DNA of 64,000 nt, taken from contig NZ_AEIZ01000002.1 of the NCBI RefSeq assembly GCF_000165675.1, positions 90,124-154,123 on the forward strand, given 5' to 3'. Positions within the stretch are counted from its first letter, which is position 1; each line of letters starts with the position of its first letter. The notes below the pieces were generated by a model. That model made no database searches, was not told the DNA's origin, and saw nothing but the letters and a program-made list of their open reading frames with translations. The translations under genes and the position numbers were made by a program. This DNA is from Leuconostoc fallax KCTC 3537. GTDB taxonomy: Bacteria; Bacillota; Bacilli; Lactobacillales; Lactobacillaceae. Below are positions 38,458 through 48,262 of the stretch, one piece after another.

Positions 38458-38511
38458 TAGAGAAATAAATTAGTTTTAATTAATGAATAAAAATTTATTT
38501 ATTTCAATATA

Positions 38512-38544
38512 AAAAACCTCTTGAATAATATCCAAGAGGTTTTT
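38512..38544 (-). terminator. Terminator after the YeiH-like gene
   Basis: AAAAACCTCTTG and CAAGAGGTTTTT form a perfect hairpin beyond the stop at 38560. Confidence 0.9.
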
Positions 38545-38559
38545 ATATTACTTTTTTAT

Positions 38560-39560
38560 TTAGAACAACACTTTAATCAGCACAATCGCTAAGATAACTT
38601 GAAATACAGCGGTAACCAATCCATACGTTAAGAACTTGCTACCTGACTTCTTAATAGTATCAATTTTGAGATTCAAACCAATTCCTGCTAAATTAACAAC
38701 ACCAAAGAAACCAGCGATTTCTTTAGCACCGGAAGTAACAACACTCGGCACACTCACAAAACTATTAATGAGCAAAAAGATAATAAAGCATGTTACGAAC
38801 CAAGGCACTTGCAAACCATGCTTATGTGTTATTTCAGGTGTACCTGCCATTCTTGACTTTTTTGAGCTGTTCGGGCGAAAACCAAAACAACAACTGTCAA
38901 AAGAATGACACGTAACATTTTGAACAGTGTCGCGTAGGTTACCACAGTAGGATTAATCAAAGCAGCTGTTCCAACAACTTGACCAACAGACTGAACAATA
39001 CCACCGACCAAAGCACCCAATAGTAGATTATTATTTCCCAAAATTTGTGGTCCTAATACAGGCAAAACTAACAAAAGTACAACACCGGCTAAACTAACCG
39101 TTGCAACTGTTGTTCGACGTTGATCATCAGTAGCGCCGATAACAGGTGCTACTGATGCAATTGCACTTGAACCACAAACAGCATTTCCAGCTCCCATTAA
39201 CATGGCTGCTTGGTTCGATACTTTAAAGATACGACCACCCATATAAAGTACGACTACGATTGTCAATGTCATTTGAATCAAAATAAACAATATACCATTA
39301 ATACCTAGGCTCTCAATTGTTTTTAGCGTAACAGTCAATCCCATTAGCGCAATACCAACTTCGATTGGATATTTTTCAGCCCACTTCATCCCTGGTGCAA
39401 AAGAGGCACGACTTAGTACAGTATTCCCTAATATAATTCCCAACAACATTGCAATGGCTTCAGCCCCTAATGATGGTAAGAATGGCGATAATAATTTGGC
39501 AATTGCCGATAAAATTAAGGTCGCAATAATACCACTTATCATATTCGATTTAATTTTCAT
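38560..39560 (-). CDS. YeiH-family (UPF0324) putative exporter (frame broken)
   Basis: About ten membrane segments. The family signature LMGAGNAVCGSSAIASVAPVIGA is in the first frame and FFGVVNLAGIGLNLKID, another conserved segment, in the second. They join when the T6 run at 38858-38863 gains one base, giving about 333 residues. The ATG at 39560 follows GGAGAGTAGAAATGTG. Members are annotated as sulfate or sulfonate exporters; evidence is limited. A LysR gene is divergent, as for yeiE-yeiH in E. coli. Confidence 0.85.
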
Positions 39561-39661
39561 CACATTTCTACTCTCCACAGTTGATAAAGTTAGTTTAAGA
39601 TGTTTATAATCATTTGTAAAATAAATTTTTTAAATACTTTCTATTAAATAAGGTAATAATT

Positions 39662-40479
39662 ATGTTTAAACTACTTGAAACATTCATCACTGTCTTTGAA
39701 ACCCGTAATTTTTCCAAAGCAGCGACCCAACTTTTTATTTCACAGCCCACTGTCAGCGTTCATATTCATCAATTGGAAAGCGAATTAGGGACAGCGTTAT
39801 TCACTCGTAATGGTCGTACTGAAATCATACCGACTGAACAGGCCAAACAATTCTATCCCCAAGCACTTACAATTATTGATGAATGGGCGGCTGCGCAGCA
39901 TGCCATTACGCAACACAATAATCAGCGTGTGATTTTTAGAATTGCTGCATCACATACAACAGCAATTAGTTTTTACCTCAAGTATTAAAATTTTTAATGC
40001 CAAAAATTGATACATTAGATATTCATGTTGAAATGCAAAATTCCGAACGTGTTTTGGAAGACGTCAGCCAACATAAAATTGATCTTGGTCTCATTGAAAA
40101 GCCAATTACAGCTGATAACGTCATGCGCCAAATTGCAATGCATGATCAATTAGTGTTAGCAGGTTATTCTGATCAAGCATTATGGTTAATCCGTGAAACG
40201 GGATCTGGTGTCTATCATTACACTCAACAATACTTTAAAATTCACAACATCGTACCAAAGCACAGTATTACTGTCGCTAGTAATGATACAATTATTGCTT
40301 TACTTCAGTCAGGCATCGGTCAATCTATTATTTCTGAAAAAGTACTACCATCAAATATTCCCTCTACACCGTTAAGTGAAGAATTTAAACGTGATTTTTA
40401 TCTCATTTCACCACAACACACCGAAGATCAAACAGTCCGCACTGTCTTGCAAGATATTTGGTCTCACTTTAAACCGTAA
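39662..40479 (+). CDS. LysR-family regulator, divergent from yeiH (frame broken)
   Basis: The N-terminal winged helix (MFKLLETFITVFETRNFSKAATQLFISQPTVSVHIHQLE) is typical LysR. The sensor domain is in a second frame starting MPKIDTLDIHVEMQNSERVL. They join when the T5 run at 39970-39974 gains one base, giving ISFLPQVLKF and about 272 residues. Divergent from yeiH with about 100 bp between, so it most likely activates that gene; its ligand may be a sulfur compound. Confidence 0.88.
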
Positions 40480-40581
40480 AATTAAATTACACATGTAATC
40501 TTTTCTAACATCAAAGCTAGTGTTTTGTTCTCATTGTATTTAAGATAAGAACTAGATTCTCTTAAAGGAGTGTGAATAAAT

Positions 40582-41859
40582 ATGCAGGTCAAAAATGAGA
40601 AGTGGATCGCTGGTAATATCATTAAAGGCTCCTTAGGTAATTTAGTCGAATGGTTCGACTGGTACATCTATGCTTCCTTTTCCGTTTATTTTTCTGGTGC
40701 TTTTTTCCCTAGCCATGATCAAACAGTGACATTACTTAGCGCTGCAGCTGTATTTGCCGTTGGTTTCTTAATGCGTCCCTTTGGTAGCTTTATCATGGGT
40801 AAATATGCAGACCAACGCGGTCGACGTGCCGCATTAACATTATCCGTCGTCATCATGGCCGGCGGTTCCTTAATCATTGCACTAACACCAACATATGCCA
40901 CGATAGGTATATGGTCCCCAATCATTTTGATTCTCACGCGCCTCCTTCAAGGTATTTCCTTAGGTGGTGAATACGGTACTTCAGCTACCTATCTTTCTGA
41001 AATGGCAAGCCCTAAACGTCGCGGTTTCTATGCGTCCTTCCAGTATGTCACTTTAATTAGTGGTCAATTACTTGCCCTACTGGTTCAAATTGTTTTACAA
41101 TTTACCTTCACAGATGGTCAACTTCATGAATGGGCTTGGCGTATTCCTTTCATTATTGGTGCCCTAGGTGCGGTTATTGTTCTTTACCTTAGGCTGTCCA
41201 TGGCAGAATCCACACAATTCGAAAATGCTGCTAAGAAAAAAGGCCAAAAAGGAACACTGCATCAATTAGCAAAATATCCTAAACAAGTGATTACCGTTGT
41301 TGGTTTAACGCTAGGTGGTACTATTGCCTTTTATACTTACACAACATACATGCAAAAATTCATGATCAACACACTACATCTCCCCGCTCAACGTGTGACT
41401 TGGATTAACTTCTTTGCCTTATTTATTTTCATGATTCTACAACCTGTCTTCGGCTTATTATCAGATAAAATTGGTCGTAAGCCTCTCCTTTATTGGTTTG
41501 GTATTTTGGGCACCTTACTCACTGTGCCAATATTTGAGGGCCTTCAAATATTAGCCAGCCCCTTATGGTCATTCTTCTTAATGCTAGCCGGGCTATTAAT
41601 TGTAAGTGGTTATACATCAATCAATGCCATCGTTAAAGCAGAACTATTTCCAACTGAAGTTCGTGCACTTGGTGTTGGTTTTCCTTACGGCTTAACCGTC
41701 GCAATTTTTGGTGGTACCGTTGAATATGTTGCCCTATGGCTTAAAGATAATAACCATGAAAATCTATTTTTCTATTACGTATCCGCTGCAATTTTGATTA
41801 GTTTGATTGTTTACGCACGAATGTTAGAAACGTCTAAAAATTCACATCTTGATAAGTAA
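40582..41859 (+). CDS. MHS-family MFS transporter (KgtP/ShiA-like)
   Basis: The 425-residue protein has 12 membrane segments. Its N-terminus (GSLGNLVEWFDWYIYASFSVYF) and RPFGSFIMGKYADQRGRRAAL are the signatures of the metabolite:proton symporter family that includes alpha-ketoglutarate, shikimate and proline/betaine carriers. The RLLQGISLGGEYGTSATYLSE segment matches too. Substrate unknown. AAAGGAGTGTG precedes the ATG, and a terminator follows. Confidence 0.9.
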   Translation: MQVKNEKWIAGNIIKGSLGNLVEWFDWYIYASFSVYFSGAFFPSHDQTVTLLSAAAVFAVGFLMRPFGSFIMGKYADQRGRRAALTLSVVIMAGGSLIIALTPTYATIGIWSPIILILTRLLQGISLGGEYGTSATYLSEMASPKRRGFYASFQYVTLISGQLLALLVQIVLQFTFTDGQLHEWAWRIPFIIGALGAVIVLYLRLSMAESTQFENAAKKKGQKGTLHQLAKYPKQVITVVGLTLGGTIAFYTYTTYMQKFMINTLHLPAQRVTWINFFALFIFMILQPVFGLLSDKIGRKPLLYWFGILGTLLTVPIFEGLQILASPLWSFFLMLAGLLIVSGYTSINAIVKAELFPTEVRALGVGFPYGLTVAIFGGTVEYVALWLKDNNHENLFFYYVSAAILISLIVYARMLETSKNSHLDK

Positions 41860-41863
41860 ACAC

Positions 41864-41891
41864 AAAAAAGCACTCCTCGAAGTGCTTTTTT
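41864..41891 (+). terminator. Terminator after the MHS transporter
   Basis: A6-GCACT, loop cctcga, AGTGC-T6, right after the stop. Confidence 0.9.
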
Positions 41892-41958
41892 ATTTTATCT
41901 ACCAACCATACGTATGCATTCCGATTGCTAGCTATTTAAATCGGTGGCATATCATGAA

Positions 41959-41972
41959 TGTTTCACGTGAAA

Positions 41973-41974
<2 letters not shown>
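41959..41974. promoter_or_regulatory. parS-type site downstream of xpt
   Basis: TGTTTCACGTGAAACT matches the parS consensus at 15 of 16 positions and abuts the stop codon of xpt. It lies 4.7 kb from dnaA. Confidence 0.75.
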
Positions 41975-42549
<575 letters not shown>

Positions 42550-42618
42550 TTACGATACTACCTTTCTCTTTTTACTGCTTATCCAGATGCCGCATATGAT
42601 TAAAACAAGGATTGCTGA

Positions 42619-43533
42619 TTATTTTCTAAAAAAGCCTGAGCGCCATAAGATGAATGTGGTCACACCCATCAAGAAAATAGTAATACCAATTGTAATTAAC
42701 CAGCTATATCGTTCAGATGCCCACGGTAAAGCAACGTTTTCACCGTAAAATCCCCCAACAATTGTTGGCATCGTTAAAATAATAGAATATACAGTGAGCA
42801 TTTTCATCGTCCAGTTCAATTCCTGATTACTTAAATAACCATAAGCATCACTAACGGAGTTAATCACATCCATTGCTAAATCAGCCATTGTTTTAGCTTG
42901 ATCCACTTCAACCAGTACATCATCGATATGCTCAAGTGTTTTGGCCGTCACTTGTGTACTAAAGTCGGCACGAAAATTCTTCAGCATTGCTGCATTATTA
43001 GCCAAGGAGTTTTGTAAATAAATGAGTCGTGTCTTTAACTGTACAAGTTCTTCTAAACGTGCCCATTTTTGATGTTTTTCGCTAATACGCGCTTGTACAA
43101 TGCGCCTTTTGCGATTAATCTCGACAATATTATTGATATACTCTGTCACTAATTGATACAAGCCAGAAAATATCAAATCAACAGCATCTTCTTTATCAAC
43201 ACCACTGCCGTCGATAAAGGCTTGACGCACATGTGCTGTATGCTCATGTGCAAAAGTATATATAGACCGATGTTCTGGCATAATCATTATGCCAATCGGT
43301 TGAGTTGCGACTTGCATGAGATCAGTATGATCCGTAATAACGTCAAAAACCATTAAAATCTCGTCGGCCTGCACATCATACTCGACACGAACGCTTTCAT
43401 TATGGTCAATCGCATAATTAATCATTTCCTCAGTTAATTCGTAGTCATCAACAAGTTGACGGCGGTCATGTGGCGTCAATCCAACAATATGAAACCAAGT
43501 ATAGTCTTTTGTTTGTTTTAAAATTTCAATCAT
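42619..43533 (-). CDS. CorA-like divalent cation transporter, GEN in place of GMN
   Basis: The 304-residue protein has the CorA layout: a cytoplasmic domain with a long coiled stalk helix, then two membrane segments (MLTVYSIILTMPTIVGGFYG and LITIGITIFLMGVTTFILW). The selectivity motif between them is normally YGMN; here it reads YGENVALP. Glu at the Met position would alter the pore mouth. Mg2+ or another divalent ion is the likely cargo, but transport may differ from classical CorA. Confidence 0.85.
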   Translation of the reverse strand: MIEILKQTKDYTWFHIVGLTPHDRRQLVDDYELTEEMINYAIDHNESVRVEYDVQADEILMVFDVITDHTDLMQVATQPIGIMIMPEHRSIYTFAHEHTAHVRQAFIDGSGVDKEDAVDLIFSGLYQLVTEYINNIVEINRKRRIVQARISEKHQKWARLEELVQLKTRLIYLQNSLANNAAMLKNFRADFSTQVTAKTLEHIDDVLVEVDQAKTMADLAMDVINSVSDAYGYLSNQELNWTMKMLTVYSIILTMPTIVGGFYGENVALPWASERYSWLITIGITIFLMGVTTFILWRSGFFRK

Positions 43534-43555
43534 ATTACTCCATTAAACGACATTT

Positions 43556-44023
43556 TTACTTCATTGGATCACGATAGGTTATGTTAGGCGGTACAGCCAA
43601 CGTTGAATGACGTACTGGTACCATCCCCTCACGTTCATAAAATTTTTGTGCACGTTGATTAGCAACCACCACTTTAAGTTCAAGTGGTTGCTCAACGCGC
43701 TGTCTTGCAGACGTTAAAAGCATTTTACCAATACCTCGGCCATGCCACTCCTCTTTAATAAATAATAAATGCAAAAAATTTTCATTTATATTTAAAGATG
43801 AAAAGCCGACAATCTCATGATTAATTTCTGCAACTTCAATATTTTCTCCAATAATTGCGGTATAAAAATCATCTAATCTCGGCTGTTTAAGCCAATGAAA
43901 ATGATACTGACGGCTAACTAAATAAATACGCGCAAGTGCGGCCAAATCTTCTGGTTGCACTGCGCGTAAAATTAAGTGTGATAAAATATGCTTATTTGTC
44001 GAAAAATCGTTTTGATTGTTCAT
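43556..44023 (-). CDS. GNAT acetyltransferase
   Basis: A 155-residue GNAT with LLFIKEEWHGRGIGKMLLTSARQRV (acetyl-CoA loop RGIGKML) and ANQRAQKFYEREGM. The start at 44023 uses AAAGGGC as ribosome binding site and overlaps the lepB 3' end by 32 bp; an ATG at 44029 is the alternative. Substrate unknown. Overlap with lepB suggests a shared transcript. Confidence 0.85.
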   Translation of the reverse strand: MNNQNDFSTNKHILSHLILRAVQPEDLAALARIYLVSRQYHFHWLKQPRLDDFYTAIIGENIEVAEINHEIVGFSSLNINENFLHLLFIKEEWHGRGIGKMLLTSARQRVEQPLELKVVVANQRAQKFYEREGMVPVRHSTLAVPPNITYRDPMK

Positions 44024-44594
44024 TGACATTGCCCTTTGCCGTTTTATCAGTATTCCAAAATGGCACAATCACTTTACCATTAACATGTTTCTTTTCAACG
44101 AAGCCAAATGTTCGACTGTCATTGGAAACTGATCGATGATCACCTAAAACAAAGTAGCTATTCTTAGGCACAACACTTTGATTCCGATCTTTAGCTTGCC
44201 AAGTATTGCTCTTTGACAAGGTTGTTAATGACCAATCTCCCCATGTACCACTACTACGTTCGGTCAGACCGATGTAATCTTGATCAACTAACTTTCCGTT
44301 AACATAGAGATTTGATCCCTTATGTTCCACACGATCACCACTAACACCAATAACGCGCTTCACATAATCTTTATGATCACTTTTATTATTAGGATCTTCG
44401 TGTCTTGCATCGAATACAATCACATCCCCACGTTTAATATTGGCCTTGCGGCTTTCAATAACAAATTGATTATTAACCAAGTTAGGTTCCATTGACGGTC
44501 CCTTAACTCTTACTGTGACAAACCAAAATTGAATAATATATGCAATAAGTAAACCAATTGCTATGGGAATAACCCAATTTTTAATAAATTTCAT
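43992..44594 (-). CDS. lepB: Signal peptidase I
   Basis: A membrane-anchored protease that removes signal peptides. One N-terminal membrane segment (WVIPIAIGLLIAYIIQFW) is followed by the catalytic Ser motif KGPSMEPNL, the Lys motif DYVKRVIGVSGD and the final box GDHRSVSNDSR. At 200 residues it has the length of Gram-positive type I enzymes. Confidence 0.96.
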   Translation of the reverse strand: MKFIKNWVIPIAIGLLIAYIIQFWFVTVRVKGPSMEPNLVNNQFVIESRKANIKRGDVIVFDARHEDPNNKSDHKDYVKRVIGVSGDRVEHKGSNLYVNGKLVDQDYIGLTERSSGTWGDWSLTTLSKSNTWQAKDRNQSVVPKNSYFVLGDHRSVSNDSRTFGFVEKKHVNGKVIVPFWNTDKTAKGNVNEQSKRFFDK

Positions 44595-44651
44595 GTGTAC
44601 ACCTCTTACATAGTATCAATTATAACAGTTTTTCAAAATATACTCTGAAAT

Positions 44652-44683
44652 AAAAAATCAGGTACACACTGTACCTGATTTTT
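44652..44683 (-). terminator. Terminator after yidC
   Basis: AAAAAATCAGGTAC, short loop, GTACCTGATTTTTT: near-perfect hairpin following the leftward yidC gene. Confidence 0.9.
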
Positions 44684-44690
44684 TATTTTG

Positions 44691-45530
44691 TTATTTTTTA
44701 CGACTACGCTTAGCTTTCGCAATTTTACGTTGCATCCTCTTTTCGGCTGCTAACTTAATTTCGCGTTCACGCTTAATCTTAAATGGATTCTGGTAAACCA
44801 ATGTCTGTGCTGTTTGAAAAGCATTAGACACCACCCAGTATAGTGACAAAGCACTTGGCACTGCTAGCGCTGAGAAAAATATGACAACTGGGAAAATATA
44901 CGGCATAAATTTCGTAACGCCACTTTGATCTGGATTAGATTGCATTGATAACCACGATGAAGCAAAAGTAAACACTGCAGCTAATATTGGCAAAATAAAG
45001 TACGGATCACGATTACCTAATGCTAACCATAAAAATTCACCTGAACGTAATTCTTGAGAACTTGATATCGCTTGATATAAAGCAATCAAAATCGGCATCT
45101 GCACAATTAATGGTAAGAATGACGCAAATGGATTAACGCCAGCTTCTTTATATAAGGCTTGCTGTTCGGCCATCATCAATTGACGACTTTCAGTATCTTT
45201 ACCCGGATATTTAGCTTGCAATGCTTTTAGTTTTGGCTGGACAACTTGCATCTTCATCATTGAGCCAATAGAGAATACCATCAACGGCAAAATCAATAAC
45301 CGGACCATAATGGTGAAAACAACAATTCCCCAACCATAATTAGACCCAAACCAATGCGCCATTCCAAGTATAGAACTTGTAAAGGCTGCAACAAACGCGT
45401 TCCATATGTTATTACTGGCAATGTGTCCATCATAGGTTACTGCAGCAATAATCATAATGATCAATGCTATAACTGCAATAACAATGGGCACTACGCCAAT
45501 CTTCTTTAAAATAGATTGCAATTTTTTCAC
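44691..45530 (-). CDS. yidC: Membrane protein insertase YidC/OxaA
   Basis: The five-segment insertase: GWGIVVFTIMVRLLILPLMVFS contains the conserved Arg of the hydrophilic groove, and NPFASFLPLIVQMPILIALYQAI and LSLYWVVSNAFQTAQTL are the later segments. A highly basic C-terminal tail (KRMQRKIAKAKRSRKK) can bind ribosomes. The frame opens at 45566, overlapping rnpA, but the GTG at 45530 behind GGGAGAAAATTT is the better start (279 residues). No lipobox Cys is seen near the N-terminus. Confidence 0.93.
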   Translation of the reverse strand: MKKLQSILKKIGVVPIVIAVIALIIMIIAAVTYDGHIASNNIWNAFVAAFTSSILGMAHWFGSNYGWGIVVFTIMVRLLILPLMVFSIGSMMKMQVVQPKLKALQAKYPGKDTESRQLMMAEQQALYKEAGVNPFASFLPLIVQMPILIALYQAISSSQELRSGEFLWLALGNRDPYFILPILAAVFTFASSWLSMQSNPDQSGVTKFMPYIFPVVIFFSALAVPSALSLYWVVSNAFQTAQTLVYQNPFKIKREREIKLAAEKRMQRKIAKAKRSRKK

Positions 45531-45555
45531 AAATTTTCTCCCTATGACCACGCGG

Positions 45556-45903
45556 TTACGCGTCACTTGCTAATACATTTGCAAGTTTTAAGACATGTAC
45601 AATCTGTTGTTTTACAAAATGTTGATCTTGATGAGCAATTGCAGGTCTTGCAATAACCAATAGATCAAGTTCGTTTGGTATGAGTGGTTTTAATTCCAGC
45701 AGACTTTGACGTATTCGGCGTTTTACCCAAACACGATCATGCGCCTTCCCTATCTTTTTACTAACAGATAGACCCAACCGAAAATGTTTTTGACCAGGTT
45801 TATGTAATTGATAAACAATAAAATATTTATTTGCAACCGAATGATGCTTGTTAAAGACCATCTGGAATTCTTCCGGCTTTTTTATTCGAAATGTTTTACG
45901 CAT
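45556..45903 (-). CDS. rnpA: Ribonuclease P protein component
   Basis: The 115-residue basic protein starts MRKTFRIKKPEEFQMVFNKHHSVANKYF and carries RLGLSVSKKIGKAHDRVWVKRRIRQ, the RNR-box region of RnpA. It assists the RNase P RNA in maturing tRNA 5' ends. It lies between rpmH and yidC as in most bacteria, with a hairpin between it and rpmH. Confidence 0.96.
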   Translation of the reverse strand: MRKTFRIKKPEEFQMVFNKHHSVANKYFIVYQLHKPGQKHFRLGLSVSKKIGKAHDRVWVKRRIRQSLLELKPLIPNELDLLVIARPAIAHQDQHFVKQQIVHVLKLANVLASDA

Positions 45904-45933
45904 AGCTATCTCCAGAGTTCACATTAACTTAAA

Positions 45934-45962
45934 ATAAAAAGGCCACTGCATTGCAGCGACCA
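45934..45962 (-). terminator. Hairpin between rpmH and rnpA
   Basis: GGTCGCTGCA and TGCAGTGGCCTTTTT (minus strand) form a terminator-like hairpin after rpmH. Since rnpA follows directly, it probably acts as a partial terminator that lowers rnpA relative to L34. Confidence 0.75.
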
Positions 45963-45964
45963 AC

Positions 45965-46099
45965 TTAGGCAGATAATACCTTACGGCCCTTTGCACGACG
46001 GCGAGCCAATACTTTACGACCGTTGCTCGTGCTCATGCGCTTACGGAATCCGTGTACGCGTTCACGATGACGCTTCTTTGGTTGGTATGTACGCTTCAT
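45965..46099 (-). CDS. rpmH: 50S ribosomal protein L34
   Basis: A 44-residue protein, [21 protein letters not shown] then [22 protein letters not shown], which is L34 from end to end. The ribosome binding site is GGAGGTG. L34 is the first gene of the rpmH-rnpA-yidC run leading away from the origin. Confidence 0.97.
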   Translation of the reverse strand: MKRTYQPKKRHRERVHGFRKRMSTSNGRKVLARRRAKGRKVLSA

Positions 46100-46155
46100 G
46101 TGTATTCACCTCCATTCGCGATTTTTTCCTGCAAAAACTTTGCAATTCGGATTTA

Positions 46156-46184
46156 ATAATACCACGAATCTGTTTGAATGTCTA
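46156..46184 (-). promoter_or_regulatory. rpmH promoter
   Basis: TAGACA and TATTAT on the minus strand are 17 bp apart and about 60 bp upstream of the L34 start. Confidence 0.7.
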
Positions 46185-46267
46185 CTTTCTATGAATAATA
46201 ACCTAATATTTGGTTATGGAATGAAACATATACCCAATTTAAGGTGCCTTAAGACTTTCTTAACTAT

Positions 46268-46556
46268 TCACAAGATTATCCCAAAGAGCCCACAGCCATG
46301 TGTATAGGATCACTTTAATTTAATATTATAAACATCGATGCTAACAAGTTATCCACATATCCACAGGGTGTTTGTCCCTAATTGTGGATAATGTGTATAA
46401 CAACCTCATAAGGTGTCCTTTCAAACAAGAAGGAGTGGAAAACCTTGTTAGCTTGTGGATAACCCACACATTTGTTCGTCTTAGTATGCACATCTGTTGA
46501 TTTTCGTTTCCCACAACTGGGGATATTCTCAATTATTGTCGTTTACCTGTGGAAAA
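46268..46556. other. oriC, left cluster of DnaA boxes
   Basis: TTATCCACA occurs perfectly at 46349-46357 (plus), 46383-46391 and 46454-46462 (both minus). One-mismatch copies lie at 46357-46365 and, TGTGGAAAA, at 46548-46556. The rpmH-dnaA gap from 46100 holds no other gene. This is the usual upstream half of a Gram-positive bipartite origin. Confidence 0.9.
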
Positions 46557-46578
46557 CTGTTTTCATCCTTGTTATAAT
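46550..46578 (+). promoter_or_regulatory. dnaA promoter overlapped by a DnaA box
   Basis: TGGAAA and TATAAT are 17 bp apart. The DnaA box at 46548-46556 covers the -35, which fits autorepression by DnaA. About 110 bp of leader follow, including a GCAAGCAC/GTGTTTGC hairpin. Confidence 0.65.
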
Positions 46579-46707
46579 AAGTTTTGCTTAACTGTTCAGT
46601 TTGGATAGTTTAGCGTGTCATCCATGAGCGTTTTTCAAAAAAACACCGTGAATCACGCTTGCAAGCACTTTTTTGTGTTTGCTCACACGCTTTGAAGGAG
46701 ATTTTTC

Positions 46708-48054
46708 GTGACGAAACCAATTACAAAAGAAGAATTATGGTCTCAAGTCAAAGCCAAATTTTATCAAGAACTTGGCCCAGTTTCATTTGAATCGTTTATC
46801 GAGCCACTGCACCCCATTAAATTAGATGATTCTAGTTTCGTATTTGAGGTACCAGAAGAAGATAGCGCCGACATCATTGAAAATTGGAATAAAGCTTTTG
46901 CCATGAATTTTGTCCAATATGCTGTTGAAATTACTGAAGGTTCTTTTATTAAACCAGAAATTAAAATTGCACAGCCTCAAGCTATAAAACAAGAAATCCC
47001 AGATAACCCAGCATTCCGACGAGAATCTGATTTAAATGAACATTTTACCTTTGAATCTTGGGTTGTTGGTTCTGGTAATGAACAGGCAACAGCGATTGCT
47101 CGTGCTGTTGCTGAAGAACCAGGAACAAATTGGAATCCTTATTTAATCTTTGGTGGTGTCGGCTTAGGTAAGACTCATTTAATGCAAGCCATCGGCAACG
47201 AATATGCCAAAACGCATCCCCAAGCACGTATTAAATACGCCACTACCGAAGATTTTACTAACGATTTTACCGACTCACTTAGAGCAGGTGAAGGTGCAAC
47301 TGCGACATTCAAGCGTGACTACCGCACTGTTGATTTACTACTCATTGATGATATTCAATTTTTGTCTGGTAAAGACAAAATTCAAGAAGAATTCTTCAAT
47401 ACATTTAATGCCTTAACTAAAACAGGGCGTCAAATCGTGATGACGTCCGATCAATTACCAAAAAATATTCCTGATTTACAACAGCGTTTAACGACCCGGT
47501 TTGAAGCTGGTATCTCAATGGATATTTTAAAACCTGATCTTCCAACACGTGTTGCTATTCTACAAAATAAAGCAGAAACTGATGGTCTCAATATTCCTCG
47601 CGATGTTTTGGAATTAATTGCCGAAAAAGTTGATAATAACGTACGTTCGCTAGAAGGGGCCTTTCACAAATTTGAAGCAACATTACGCTTTATGAATAAA
47701 CCCGCAACAAAAGAAACCGCCCAACAAATACTAGGTGATTTAAATATTAATCAAGGTTTTGATATTACTGTGGAACGTATTCAACAAATTGTAGCGGACT
47801 ATTATATGCAAACAATTGATGATTTAAAAAGTAGTAGTCGCAAAAAAGATCTTGTTAATGCGCGTCATATTGCAATGTATTTAACGCGTACACTGACTAA
47901 CGAATCATTACCAGATATTGGTCGCTCATTTGGTGGCCGTGACCATTCTTCAGTATTACATGCAACAAATAAAATAACCGAAAAATCTGAAGCAGATCCA
48001 CGGATGAAAGAAATGTTGGATGCTTTGACTGATGAAATTAAGAATGGTAAATAA
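46708..48054 (+). CDS. dnaA: Chromosomal replication initiator DnaA
   Basis: The initiator AAA+ protein. Domain I is at the N-terminus (EELWSQVKAKFYQELGPVSFESFI), then Walker A (FGGVGLGKTHLMQA), Walker B (LLIDDIQFLSGKD), and the domain IV signature DIGRSFGGRDHSSVLHA that binds DnaA boxes. Translation begins at a GTG behind AAGGAG. 448 residues is the standard size. It sits between the two halves of oriC. Confidence 0.98.
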   Translation: MTKPITKEELWSQVKAKFYQELGPVSFESFIEPLHPIKLDDSSFVFEVPEEDSADIIENWNKAFAMNFVQYAVEITEGSFIKPEIKIAQPQAIKQEIPDNPAFRRESDLNEHFTFESWVVGSGNEQATAIARAVAEEPGTNWNPYLIFGGVGLGKTHLMQAIGNEYAKTHPQARIKYATTEDFTNDFTDSLRAGEGATATFKRDYRTVDLLLIDDIQFLSGKDKIQEEFFNTFNALTKTGRQIVMTSDQLPKNIPDLQQRLTTRFEAGISMDILKPDLPTRVAILQNKAETDGLNIPRDVLELIAEKVDNNVRSLEGAFHKFEATLRFMNKPATKETAQQILGDLNINQGFDITVERIQQIVADYYMQTIDDLKSSSRKKDLVNARHIAMYLTRTLTNESLPDIGRSFGGRDHSSVLHATNKITEKSEADPRMKEMLDALTDEIKNGK

Positions 48055-48059
48055 CTAAA

Positions 48060-48262
48060 GCGTATAATAATAGAGAGTAAAACGTATTGTTTATAACTCA
48101 GTAAACATGTGCTTGCTTTTCCACAGCCTTGTGAACAAGTCAAAGTTATATGTTTGTTATTCACATTGTACTTTCCCACAAGATTCACAGCCCTTATTAT
48201 TACTACTAGATTATTTAATCTAATTATTTAATAACTATGCACTGCTATTTGAAGGAGCCATC
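48060..48262. other. oriC, right part with DnaA boxes and AT-rich unwinding region
   Basis: DnaA-box-like 9-mers occur at 48117-48125 (TTTTCCACA), 48157-48165 (TTATTCACA) and 48172-48180 (TTTCCCACA). They are followed by an almost pure A/T stretch at 48194-48240 with TACTACTAGATTATT, which suits duplex unwinding. Nothing else is encoded between dnaA and dnaN. Confidence 0.85.

Noticed and set aside
47865..48188. 107-residue leftward frame over the dnaA end
   Set aside because: It is a shadow of dnaA and oriC with no ribosome binding site.
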